From Echinicola sp. 20G (GTDB lineage: Bacteria; Bacteroidota; Bacteroidia; Cytophagales; Cyclobacteriaceae), in the NCBI RefSeq assembly GCF_015533855.1, contig NZ_AP024154.1:3664501-3728500 (forward strand): 64,000 nt of DNA, given 5' to 3'. Each line of letters starts with the position of its first letter. The stretch's first letter is position 1. The notes under the pieces are model-generated. The model had not been told where the DNA came from. It was given only the letters and a program-made list of their open reading frames with translations, and searched no databases. The position numbers were made by a program, and so were the translations under genes. This document shows positions 25,173 through 33,298 of this stretch, one piece after another.

Positions 25173-25499
25173 ATGAATTACTGTAAACCAGAAATCATTG
25201 TGATGAAAGAAGATTTCATCTTGACCCAATGCGAGCATTGTGGTAGAATCGGGATGATGTATGGTCAGTGCATGGTCAGTTTTAGTCGGTTGGACTTTAA
25301 AGGGTTTTGTCTATACATAGACGAATTGTCTTTTGAAGGCGATTTTAGCCCTTTTTATGATGGTGTAGATAGAATTGTGCTTGAAACGTATCACATGGAT
25401 ATTCAATTTACTTTGCTGGAGGAAGAGTTTTATCGGCTCAAGGGCTGTCTTCAGGAAGCGCAAATGCAGCTTCAGATTTATGATTTGTTGAAAAATTAA
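25173..25499 (+). CDS. Small CxxCG protein of unknown function (DUF6686-like)
   Basis: A 108-residue soluble protein with no signal peptide. Near residue 20 it has TQCEHCGRIGMMYGQC, a zinc-finger-like or metal-binding Cys motif with a third Cys nearby, followed by an amphipathic part and a leucine-rich C-terminal helix (FTLLEEEFYRLKGCLQEAQMQLQIYDLL). From memory it resembles a Bacteroidota family now called DUF6686, often found next to TonB receptors and metal genes. A cytoplasmic metal-sensing or storage role is conceivable but unproven. It is 11 bases before the DUF4198 gene, so the two are co-transcribed. Confidence 0.6.
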   Translation: MNYCKPEIIVMKEDFILTQCEHCGRIGMMYGQCMVSFSRLDFKGFCLYIDELSFEGDFSPFYDGVDRIVLETYHMDIQFTLLEEEFYRLKGCLQEAQMQLQIYDLLKN

Positions 25500-25510
25500 A
25501 TGTAGAAAAA

Positions 25511-26227
25511 ATGAAAATGAAATTCAGTTTGTTATTGGCTTTGGCCTTGTTTGTGAATTTAGGTTGTGCCATGGCACATGCTCTTTGGATTGAAACTGAG
25601 GTGGTAGGGAAGAAAGGCCAACAACAAGAAGTAAAGATCTTCTATGGAGAGTACGCTGAAGGCATGATCGAAAAGGTGGGAGACTGGTACTCTGATGTTA
25701 AGGAATTTGAATTATGGCTTATTGATCCAGCTGGTAATAAGACAGCTTTGAAAACCACTGAAGGAGAGGATCATTTTACTGCATACTTTACTCCGGAAAT
25801 GGACGGGGTATACCGCTTACAGATTGGTCATTCTGCAAAGGACCTAGGCGGGGATTACATTTACCAATTCAATACAGCTTCTCAAGTATGGGTAGGTAAG
25901 GGGCAGCCAACAGTAAAAGAAGAAACGGCCACTGACTTGGCCTTGATTCTTACTGCTCAAAAGGAAAAAAGTTTGAAAACTCCATTGGAATTTAAGGTTT
26001 TATTTAAAGGTGAACCTCAGGAAGGGGTATCTGTTTCTGTAGTGAGTCCAACAGGTTGGGCCAAGACCTATGAGACAGATGAGGAAGGTAATGTGACCGT
26101 GGAGACTCCATGGAAAGGTCAATACATCATAGAGGCTACTGATACGGAAGAAACTTCTGGGGAACATTATGGCGCTGCCTATAATTTCATCTGGAGATGT
26201 GCCACGCAAAGCATCATTAAAGAGTAG
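25511..26227 (+). CDS. DUF4198 domain exported protein (metal-uptake associated)
   Basis: A 238-residue protein with an N-terminal signal peptide; the cut is probably after CAMA, exposing HALWIE. The histidine right after the cleavage site and the HALW start are hallmarks of DUF4198 proteins, which accompany nickel, cobalt or iron uptake receptors. Residues ~25-145 form the first Ig-like domain (KEFELWLIDPAGNKTAL; FTPEMDGVYRLQIGHSAKD). Residues ~155-230 form a second (PLEFKVLFKGEPQEGVSVSVVSPTGW). An exposed N-terminal His could help bind a metal. It belongs to the siderophore receptor unit. Confidence 0.78.
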   Translation: MKMKFSLLLALALFVNLGCAMAHALWIETEVVGKKGQQQEVKIFYGEYAEGMIEKVGDWYSDVKEFELWLIDPAGNKTALKTTEGEDHFTAYFTPEMDGVYRLQIGHSAKDLGGDYIYQFNTASQVWVGKGQPTVKEETATDLALILTAQKEKSLKTPLEFKVLFKGEPQEGVSVSVVSPTGWAKTYETDEEGNVTVETPWKGQYIIEATDTEETSGEHYGAAYNFIWRCATQSIIKE

Positions 26228-26257
26228 GTTTGTAATTTTTTGATCTGACTGACAGCA

Positions 26258-26298
26258 CCCTGCCGGTAAATGATAAGCATTTATCGGCGGGTACTTTT
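26258..26298 (+). terminator. Terminator of the iron-uptake unit
   Basis: GCCGGTAAATG and CATTTATCGGC form an 11-bp stem (one G-U) with loop ATAAG, extended by a GC base, and are followed by TACTTTTTATT. It lies 31 bases after the DUF4198 stop. Confidence 0.8.
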
Positions 26299-26330
26299 TA
26301 TTATCAGAAATTTGTTAATTAAGTGTTTGG

Positions 26331-26358
26331 AAAGTCTGTCCCAAAAAGGACAGACTTT
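26331..26358 (-). terminator. Terminator of the PqaA-like gene
   Basis: AAAGTCTGTCC and GGACAGACTTT form a perfect 11-bp stem with loop CAAAAA, bordered by T/A runs on both sides. It is placed right at the stop of the minus-strand PqaA-like gene and can work in both directions. Confidence 0.75.
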
Positions 26359-27696
26359 TTATTTGATTACACCATACTTGTCACATCTGATCATATTACT
26401 CGTGATGTAATAGGATTTTCCATTTGTGGTGGTGTAATGATAGGCGAAATAAAAAGTCTTTTGCCCTTTGGAGGGTAAGGAAACAGATGTGTTGGGGTCT
26501 TTGATTTTATGCTTTGACCATCGTTCATCCCTAAAGTCCATATCTTCCTCGGAATAGGCTTCCCAAAGTTCAATTTTCTTCGGCTTTTGCACATCAAATT
26601 TAGTAGAAAGCTTGACAGATTGGCCCGTGTTTTCCAATAGTTCGAGGGTAGGGGCGGGCAAGGTTTTTTCTCTGCATTGAAACTCTAGAAAGGCACTTAA
26701 ATTTTGAAAAGCTGAGGTGCCATCGCCTAATCCATGGCCTACATTTGGGATATAGATGAGGTTGTTTTTTCCGGGTAGGTCATTCCAATAGTTTTTTGCG
26801 GCATCAACCGGCCAGTAAGGGTCATTGGTGCCTACAAAGACTAATTTAGGGACAGTCAATTGATGCCTATAGGCATATGGGTCTACCATTGAAATGGTAG
26901 CTTTCCCTTTTTCCGAATTGGATTGTTGAGGGATTCCGAGATTGACATAGTCTTGTATTTCAGGACTGTAGTCCTGCCACATCTCTATTTGGTATTGCAA
27001 ACTTACAGGCATGTTCAAAACGTCTATTACCATAGGAGCAATGGCAATAACCCTTTCGTCCTGAGCGGCAGTTAACCAAGTGGTCCAGCCTCTTTTGGAC
27101 AGCCCTGTGAGTAGAAAGCCGTCCACTTGATGACCTAGTTGATTTTTTGTAAACAGGGTAACTACGTCCATGGCCTTTTGTACAGATTTCACCATGGGAA
27201 ATAACAAGGGCCATTCTTCATCATCTGTCTCCTGATACTGATGTAGGGTGTAGGAGATGATTTGGTCTTCCACTTTTCCATCAAAGAGCGGCTGGTTGGG
27301 TACTTGAAAGACGGCTGAAACAATAGTTTGGTTTTCAGAGGCAAGTTTGGCCAGCTCATTGATCAGTTGATCATCCCGCTCCCTAATTCTTGGGGTTTCC
27401 TCCTCTAAACTTCCTCCTCCGATATAAAGGAGTCCCTTTTGATATTTGGTTTTATTGGGGGCGAGAATTACTAGTCTGTGTTTCCACGTATAATCTTTCC
27501 ATTTTTGGGAAGTAAGGATAAACTCATATTGTGTGACCTTGTTTTTTTGTACGGTCTGAACACATTCTACATAAAATTCAGGATTGGGCTTTTCTAAATA
27601 ATTTTTCAAAGCGGAATGGTTTTCCTGGGCGTTTGAATAGTAAGGTTGAGCTATAGAAGCAAATAGCAAAAGGACCTTAAACAATACCTTTTTCAT
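26359..27696 (-). CDS. PhoPQ-activated pathogenicity-related (PqaA) family protein
   Basis: A 445-residue exported protein (signal peptide ending YYSNAQ) of the PqaA family. It has an alpha/beta-hydrolase-like fold with the nucleophile-elbow-like GLSKRGWTTWL near residue 198, LVFVGTNDPYWPVDAAKNYW carrying the acid, and NVGHGLGDGTSAFQ carrying the histidine. PF10142 proteins are of unknown enzymatic role; the name comes from a Salmonella PhoPQ-induced gene and does not imply virulence here. A final ~100-residue Ig-like part follows. It stands alone between terminators. Confidence 0.85.
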   Translation of the reverse strand: MKKVLFKVLLLFASIAQPYYSNAQENHSALKNYLEKPNPEFYVECVQTVQKNKVTQYEFILTSQKWKDYTWKHRLVILAPNKTKYQKGLLYIGGGSLEEETPRIRERDDQLINELAKLASENQTIVSAVFQVPNQPLFDGKVEDQIISYTLHQYQETDDEEWPLLFPMVKSVQKAMDVVTLFTKNQLGHQVDGFLLTGLSKRGWTTWLTAAQDERVIAIAPMVIDVLNMPVSLQYQIEMWQDYSPEIQDYVNLGIPQQSNSEKGKATISMVDPYAYRHQLTVPKLVFVGTNDPYWPVDAAKNYWNDLPGKNNLIYIPNVGHGLGDGTSAFQNLSAFLEFQCREKTLPAPTLELLENTGQSVKLSTKFDVQKPKKIELWEAYSEEDMDFRDERWSKHKIKDPNTSVSLPSKGQKTFYFAYHYTTTNGKSYYITSNMIRCDKYGVIK

Positions 27697-27901
27697 CGTA
27701 AAACAGATTAATATGAAACAAAAATTTTAAAGGGTGATGGGTAGTTAAAAATTACTCTAATTCTTAAAAGTACATATGAATAAATATAAAAAAAATCAGT
27801 TGAAATACAAAGATCAAACTTTAAATGAACATCTGTTTTATGTAATTGAAGTGGTTCCTATAGGGTGTTTGTGGTTAGGAAGTAGGGAGAGATATAAAAA
27901 T

Positions 27902-27928
27902 AAAAAGCACTTCATTAAAGTGCTTTTT
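27902..27928 (-). terminator. Terminator of the second BlaI/M56 operon
   Basis: AAAAAGCACTT and AAGTGCTTTTT form a perfect 11-bp stem with loop CATTA, with ATTTT beyond it on each strand. It lies 46 bases after the M56 stop. The rest of the gap 27697-27973 shows nothing else. Confidence 0.8.
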
Positions 27929-27973
27929 ATTTTAAGTTACATAACTTAATGTTAGTTGATTTGAGCAAATTTT

Positions 27974-29203
27974 TTATTTCTTATAAGTTAGAATAATCTT
28001 TCCTTTTACTTCACCTCGGGGAGTTACCATTTGAACCTGATGGGCTGTGGTCATTTTGTCCCTTTCAAGGGTCAGTACCTGATAAGTGGTTTTTTCTCCT
28101 TTTTGATCAATAGTGGTAAAAGAATCGGAGCCTTTGGCTGTCCACTCCCCACTTCCATTGGTTTCTCCTGCAGGATTTTTGATGACATAGCTGAAGTCCT
28201 TGTTTAACGTTAGTTTTCCATTAATGTGAAGATCCTTGCCGCCTTCTATCATGGCTTTGATATCAGGACCTGCCGATTGCTGAAACTCCAGAGAGGTGCC
28301 AGTCCAAGTACCAGTCAGTTTTTTAGTCTGGTCCATATTGGAATCGAATGAAAACAGCATTGACATGGCAGCCAAAACTGGAATCAATAAGAGAAACCGG
28401 GCTTTTTGCCACTGGTTTGATTTTGTTTTGTTCATCATAATAATTCGGTTTTTAATTGGTGAATAATTGAAATTGTGCATTATCGCTAATGTGCTTTTTT
28501 GACTGGCCAGTTCCACCAAAAGTCTAGCATATTGGCTGGTAGAATACTTTAGGGAGACCATTTTATCTGCTTCGAATTCATGTACTTCTTTGATGGACTT
28601 ATCAAATAGATAGATCATAGGATGGAACCATAGAATAGCTTTGCATATGGCTAGAAACAGCACGTCCCAACTATGAAGTTTTTGAACATGTAAGGACTCA
28701 TGTAAATAAGCTTGTTGGTTTTCAATCGTTTTGTTCAATGGTTCTGGTAAGAATATGTATTTAAAAAAAGAGGCATATTGATGTTTTGGGTGGATGGCCA
28801 GCGTAATCCCATTTTTTCTCTCCAATGATGACGCTTTGATTCTGTCAAAGATCATTTTGAGTTGATAGCCAAGCTTAAAAAATGCCCAAATAGCTCCTGA
28901 AAGGTAGATTATAGAGAACCAGAAAAGATGACTCGAAGTAGTTCCGTACTGTTTATTCAGGGTTATTTGGTCGGATAAAGTGTTGGATAAATTAGTTTGG
29001 AAAAGGAAGGATGCGTTGGTTGGAGCTGTCTCATGAAAATCAAATGAGAGTAATGGAGTGACAAGGCTGGCAATTATCAGGAGTAGAATACAAAGTCGAT
29101 TAACATTAAAAAAGGTCAATCGTGAAAATGCTAAATAATAAACAGGGTAGGCTAATAGTAGGCAAATACTTACTTCAAATAAATATATGAGCGTACTTTC
29201 CAT
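27974..29203 (-). CDS. BlaR1-like M56 metallopeptidase with lipocalin-like tail
   Basis: A 409-residue membrane protein from the ATG at 29203, one base after the stop of the blaI-like gene; an upstream TTG would overlap that gene. Hydrophobic helices occupy the N-terminal part. The HESLH zinc motif is near residue 170, with KEVHEFEADKMV as the second family motif and another membrane helix near 285-305. The last ~110 residues (TGTWTGTSLEFQQ...DLHINGKLTLNKDFSYVI...GEWTAKGSDSFTTIDQKGE) read as a small lipocalin-like beta-barrel outside the membrane, in the place where BlaR1 has its sensor. It may sense a hydrophobic ligand or envelope stress. Confidence 0.85.
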   Translation of the reverse strand: MESTLIYLFEVSICLLLAYPVYYLAFSRLTFFNVNRLCILLLIIASLVTPLLSFDFHETAPTNASFLFQTNLSNTLSDQITLNKQYGTTSSHLFWFSIIYLSGAIWAFFKLGYQLKMIFDRIKASSLERKNGITLAIHPKHQYASFFKYIFLPEPLNKTIENQQAYLHESLHVQKLHSWDVLFLAICKAILWFHPMIYLFDKSIKEVHEFEADKMVSLKYSTSQYARLLVELASQKSTLAIMHNFNYSPIKNRIIMMNKTKSNQWQKARFLLLIPVLAAMSMLFSFDSNMDQTKKLTGTWTGTSLEFQQSAGPDIKAMIEGGKDLHINGKLTLNKDFSYVIKNPAGETNGSGEWTAKGSDSFTTIDQKGEKTTYQVLTLERDKMTTAHQVQMVTPRGEVKGKIILTYKK

Positions 29204-29204
29204 C

Positions 29205-29573
29205 TTACTTTTCCTTATCGTAACTATCAATTAAACTCTTGAGGTCATCAACTTCTTTCTCGCTTAGCTTTTTTTCTTTCACCATAAATGAAAGCACATT
29301 ACTGGCTGACCCTTCAAAAAAGTGGTTGACCATTTTGTTAAAGCGGTATTTTTTATAGGCTGACTGGGAAATTAACGGAAAGTATTCATGGGTTTTGCCA
29401 TATGCTTTGTGACCTATATAGCCTTTTTTCTCCAATAAACGGACTATTGAAGATACTGTAGTATATGGCGGTTTAGGTTCATCCATCTTTGCTAGAATGT
29501 CCCGTACCAAGCCTTTCTCTAATTTCCAGAGAATGCGCATGATTAATTCTTCGTTGCTGTTTATTTCTTCCAT
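29205..29573 (-). CDS. BlaI/MecI/CopY family transcriptional repressor (second copy)
   Basis: A 122-residue winged-helix repressor, paralogous to the one at 2179-2550: NSNEELIMRILWKLEKGLVRDILAKM, PPYTTVSSIVRLLEKKGYIGHKAYGKTHEYFPLIS, and an acidic, lysine-rich C-terminus. The recognition helix differs from that of the first copy (TTVSSIVRLLEKKG versus TTIATLLKRMTSKKF), which fits the different operator sequences. It should be inactivated by its M56 partner. Confidence 0.92.
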   Translation of the reverse strand: MEEINSNEELIMRILWKLEKGLVRDILAKMDEPKPPYTTVSSIVRLLEKKGYIGHKAYGKTHEYFPLISQSAYKKYRFNKMVNHFFEGSASNVLSFMVKEKKLSEKEVDDLKSLIDSYDKEK

Positions 29574-29587
29574 GTATTGAATTTAAT

Positions 29588-29621
29588 AACTAAATTTTAA
29601 TAATACAACTAAAATTTAGTT
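29588..29621 (-). promoter_or_regulatory. Candidate operator of the second BlaI copy
   Basis: A perfect 15-bp dyad AACTAAA-A-TTTAGTT (29607-29621) and an adjacent partial copy AACTAAATTTT (29588-29598) lie just before the blaI-like ATG. The sequence differs from the first pair's TTCTA...TAGAA, so the two systems should be insulated from each other. Confidence 0.65.
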
Positions 29622-29663
29622 ATTTAACTTCTATTAAAAAGATCTCATTGCTTGCTGTTTATG

Positions 29664-32180
29664 TTATTTGAGGCTCATACTTAAGGCCCAGCTATTGAGT
29701 TTGCCTATATCCTTGCTAAAAGTATCGGCTACGTGAAGCTTCCATTTTCCCTTGGCGTTTTCATTACTTAGACTTTGAAGGATAGGGGTGTTGGTCATTG
29801 AAAAGTTCTTAATCAGGTTATTGCTGCTACCACCTGTTTTGTTGTGTAAGATGATTTTAGTGCTAGAGGGAGATATCAAAGTAACCAATAAGTCACCAAT
29901 ATAGGTATGTGTAATATCCAGTTTGACCTCGATTTCTTGGATCAAACCAGTTTCATCAATATTTAATTCTCTAGATATTCCTATTGGATCACTATCGGGG
30001 ATTTTAATGCCAGGTGACTCTGATACTTCTATGTTTTGCTGAGATGTTGATTTTTGGATTCGCAGTTGCCAGCTGTTGACAGTACCAATGTCTTGAAGGG
30101 CGTGGTCAGTGACTTGAAGTTTCCATTTTCCCTTGATTTCTTTTCCTTTAAAAGCTAACAATGCAGGTAGACTTTGCTCATCATAAGCTACTTCCAGGTC
30201 ATTGCTTCCTCCGCCATTTCTATTATGAAGTAGAATAGTGGTTCCATCTGGGCTGGATAGTGCTATTTTTAAATCTCCTATATAGGTGTGGCTAATATCA
30301 ATTTCCACGGATAAACTACCTACAGTCCCTGCTTCATTGATGGTAATTTCATCAAATACTCCTGCCTCATCTCGATCAGGTATGGCAAGGTTAGGCGAGG
30401 AAGATACATTGACTTCTTCCTCTTGGGGGGAAGGTGTGGGAGGTAGTATCCCTAATGCCGCAACAACAGCCGCTTCTGCATCTACTTTCCCAAAGCCAAA
30501 CCAAGGGCTCCAAGTTCCGTCAGCATATCCCTGATCTGTAAAATCACCTTGGTGAAATGGAGATACCGGGGAGATATCCCAAGAAGTGTCTGGATCATAA
30601 CTCGCTGGCGGTGTGCGGGAATAGGCTGACATGTTAAGGTCCTTGGAAGCAGTTCTCTGTAATATGGATATCACCTCATAAGCAGATAGGTTTGGGTTGG
30701 CAGAGATGACTAATCCTGCTATTCCGGCCACCAATGGGGTGGCACTGGAAGTTCCACCAAACTCATTGTCAATTAAACTAGAATCGCCAGATGTGGTGGT
30801 GATTCCAAGCCCAGGGACAGACATGCGGTAATATTTATGGATGTTACTGGAAGGAGCTGTAACCGAAATATCAGGGCCATAATTAGAATAGTGGCTTCTT
30901 TGGGCATTGCTGGCCAAGGCCGCCACAAACATAACTCCTGGTATTCCTCCCAAATTGTGACTAAAGTTTTTGGAAGTTTGAACACCCACCCATTGAACTG
31001 ATCCTGTAGGACCATACCCATATCCGCTTGTATAGGGGATGTTTTGATTTCCTGAGAAGTTGATAGGACAGTTTTCATTGCCCGCTGCCCAAAGAAATAC
31101 TATTCCTTTGCCTCTTCTTCCCCCGTTCTGTGCAAGTGATTTGATTTTGTTGACCACAAAAGAAGCGTAATTGCCATGTGGAGAACTTCCCCAGGAATTG
31201 GAAAGTACGTCTACTTTATCTTTGACATATTCCAAAACGGTGAAAATCTTGTCATCACTGATGTACAAACTACTTCCACTGGATTCCCATTTGATGGGCA
31301 AAAGCTTGCAGCCTGGAGCAGCCCCAACAGTAAGGTTGGCATCTACTTCAGCAGCAACAACCCCACAGCAATTGGTTCCATGGTCAGCTCCAGTTTCATA
31401 CATGTTATTGGGATTGGCACTGACCGCATCACGGTCAATTAAGTTGAGTCCTTGCATGTATCCCCAAGAGGCAAACTTTCCTGTTGAGTCAAAGTCTGGA
31501 TGGTTGAGCTTACAACCATCGTCAGTAACCCCTATGACTACATTATTGTCACCAAAATGCTCCAAGGCTTTCCAGGCATTTTCGCAATTGGCTGAAGACC
31601 TTATGTCAAATTCCTGATCGGTTAACCTTTTGTGCAGGTGCCATTGCGAAATATAATTAGGGTCAATTGGAATGGCGATATTGCTTTTGGAAATGGTATG
31701 GTTGAGGTCATGCTCGCATAATTCCACGAGATCTTTTTCTTTCTCTGTTATGGTAACCACAAGCTTGATGGGGTTCATTCCTGTCTCATCGGTAAGCTGA
31801 AAAAGATACTCCAAATCACTGTACTTCCTTTTAAGCAACAGGGCATATTTTGCCATAAACTCACTTAGTTGATCATGTGTAATTGGTGCTTTGAAAGTGA
31901 CGATTATTCTGTCAGTAATTAAAAAACTACTGTCATCTTCTTCCCGAGTGTAAGCATGATGAGCAACGGCATTTTTTCGGACAATTTGCATCTCATTTTC
32001 CAAAATCTCCGGATCAACCTCTACTTTAGTAGAAGCTGATGAAACTTGTTCTAGATGCTTGTTTAGTCCCATTCTGCTCAACTGCTTCGGTGTAGCTCGA
32101 ACAATGTATTGGTCATCCTTTTTATGTAAGAATTGTTTCTTTCCATTTCGATAGGTGTACAATTTATTTGACTTGGCCAT
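29664..32180 (-). CDS. S8 family serine peptidase with two P domains
   Basis: An 838-residue subtilase. Residues 1-~190 look like a pro-domain (NELMQ-type start absent, RIIVTFKAPITHDQLSEFM). The catalytic triad is in VTDDGCKLNHPDF (Asp, ~215), ADHGTNCCGVVAAE (His, ~264) and GGTSSATPLVAGIAG (Ser, ~472). The last ~240 residues are two tandem proprotein-convertase P domains, each with SHTYIGDL or THTYIGDL and GKWKLxVxD. No signal peptide is visible at the N-terminus (MAKSNKLYTYRNGKKQFLHKK), which is unusual for this class; it could be intracellular or leave by another route. It is a single gene with no obvious partner. Confidence 0.9.
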   Translation of the reverse strand: MAKSNKLYTYRNGKKQFLHKKDDQYIVRATPKQLSRMGLNKHLEQVSSASTKVEVDPEILENEMQIVRKNAVAHHAYTREEDDSSFLITDRIIVTFKAPITHDQLSEFMAKYALLLKRKYSDLEYLFQLTDETGMNPIKLVVTITEKEKDLVELCEHDLNHTISKSNIAIPIDPNYISQWHLHKRLTDQEFDIRSSANCENAWKALEHFGDNNVVIGVTDDGCKLNHPDFDSTGKFASWGYMQGLNLIDRDAVSANPNNMYETGADHGTNCCGVVAAEVDANLTVGAAPGCKLLPIKWESSGSSLYISDDKIFTVLEYVKDKVDVLSNSWGSSPHGNYASFVVNKIKSLAQNGGRRGKGIVFLWAAGNENCPINFSGNQNIPYTSGYGYGPTGSVQWVGVQTSKNFSHNLGGIPGVMFVAALASNAQRSHYSNYGPDISVTAPSSNIHKYYRMSVPGLGITTTSGDSSLIDNEFGGTSSATPLVAGIAGLVISANPNLSAYEVISILQRTASKDLNMSAYSRTPPASYDPDTSWDISPVSPFHQGDFTDQGYADGTWSPWFGFGKVDAEAAVVAALGILPPTPSPQEEEVNVSSSPNLAIPDRDEAGVFDEITINEAGTVGSLSVEIDISHTYIGDLKIALSSPDGTTILLHNRNGGGSNDLEVAYDEQSLPALLAFKGKEIKGKWKLQVTDHALQDIGTVNSWQLRIQKSTSQQNIEVSESPGIKIPDSDPIGISRELNIDETGLIQEIEVKLDITHTYIGDLLVTLISPSSTKIILHNKTGGSSNNLIKNFSMTNTPILQSLSNENAKGKWKLHVADTFSKDIGKLNSWALSMSLK

Positions 32181-32402
32181 GATGTTTTCGTTTTAGTAAG
32201 TGGTATAATTAAAAAACGCCAGAAATAATGTTAACTACATAAGGTAGTGGGAGCAGTAGATAGAGAAATAGCTGGTGGTTTTCTTTCTCTAAACTTGTAA
32301 GAAAACAAGTGTTTAAAAGCTACAAAATAGTAGACCGACTTAATCTAAAAGTTGGTTGTTAAAGTTACTGAATTTCAATCTTTTGAAAAAGTTTTATGTT
32401 TC

Positions 32403-32903
32403 TTATTCCTTGTCGGGTATAGATGAATTGGTAGGTTGTTTTTCAGGAGATTCTATTACCTTATGGACGCGAATTCTATTTCTTTGATGCCAAAGATATG
32501 GATAAAAGTTAAAGATAATATTGGTGGCAGAAAGCCAAATGATAAAAGAAAGTCCATATCCAACAAAAAAGTTGAATAATGTGATTAAACCAAGGGAGAT
32601 AAAACCAATCAAATGCCCAATTTCCAGATCAAACCGATCATTTTCCAATTCTTCAAGGCTATAAGATTTGCTTCCATTTTTAAATTTACCCTGGTAATCC
32701 CAATAGTTGATGGTAGATGAAGTCAGTATTTTACCAAAAAGTTTTATTCCCAATAATTTCTCCCATCGACTACTTTTAATTAGTGAAAAGTGTTTTAGTT
32801 TTTCTCTAAAAAAAGTCTTCTTAATGTTTTCATTCACCACCAAACCTATTAGCCAGGAGAATGCCGTCATACAGACAATATGGATCAAATGGAAGAAAAT
32901 CAT
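32403..32903 (-). CDS. Small membrane protein resembling CrtO-type acyltransferases
   Basis: A 166-residue protein with hydrophobic segments at ~1-22, ~93-115 and ~115-135. The order of motifs (RWEKLLGIKLFGKILT, an E..H pair in LEIGHLIGF, and FNFYPYLWHQRNRIRV near the end) resembles the glycosyl-4,4'-diaponeurosporenoate acyltransferase (CrtO) family of small membrane proteins. That similarity is from memory and is moderate. No carotenoid genes lie near it. It may be only a distant member acting on another lipid-linked sugar. Confidence 0.45.
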   Translation of the reverse strand: MIFFHLIHIVCMTAFSWLIGLVVNENIKKTFFREKLKHFSLIKSSRWEKLLGIKLFGKILTSSTINYWDYQGKFKNGSKSYSLEELENDRFDLEIGHLIGFISLGLITLFNFFVGYGLSFIIWLSATNIIFNFYPYLWHQRNRIRVHKVIESPEKQPTNSSIPDKE

Positions 32904-33298
32904 CTTAGGGCTTTAATTTGGTATTTATTGCTTTATAACGATAAATATCTTATTTATTTATAAAATGTATCCATTTATTTATCCCTAAAACTGGAAAATC
33001 ATTCCAGTGGTTCATTGTGATATTTGGATGGTACTAATACATACGCAGGCTTTAGAGTATTTGGTTTTTTTAGAGAAATGATCAATAGGTGAAGAAATTC
33101 AAGGAATAGAGTTTTCATATCTAATTGTGTTTATTTAATATAAATGATTAATGAAAATTCAGTACATGTCTACCAATTTACTAATATAGTTATACGTCGA
33201 GTCCAGTTTATCGTTTTGGTTCTGGTATTGGTTGCTTCTTGTTGTTTAAGCCAAAGGTTGATTGCAATACCACTACTTCAGATAATTAGATTAATGAT
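32904..33298. other. Intergenic region without gene
   Basis: 395 AT-rich bases between two minus-strand genes. The only structure I see is a 17-base dyad CTGGAA-AATCA-TTCCAG (32991-33007). No open frame here is worth calling. Confidence 0.5.

Noticed and set aside
27501..27516. TTCCATTTTTGGGAA inside the PqaA-like gene as another dyad site
   Set aside because: It has one mismatch and lies in coding sequence, consistent with chance.
26359..27696. Virulence gene because of the PqaA family name
   Set aside because: The family name comes from one Salmonella gene; members are widespread and of unknown role, and no virulence context exists here.
31171..31617. 148-codon plus-strand frame inside the subtilase gene
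   Set aside because: Antisense shadow; the subtilase motifs on the other strand are decisive.
32991..33007. CTGGAA-AATCA-TTCCAG as a fifth copy of the locus dyad
   Set aside because: The arms are in the opposite order (TGGAA first), and the site is not upstream of a signalling gene.
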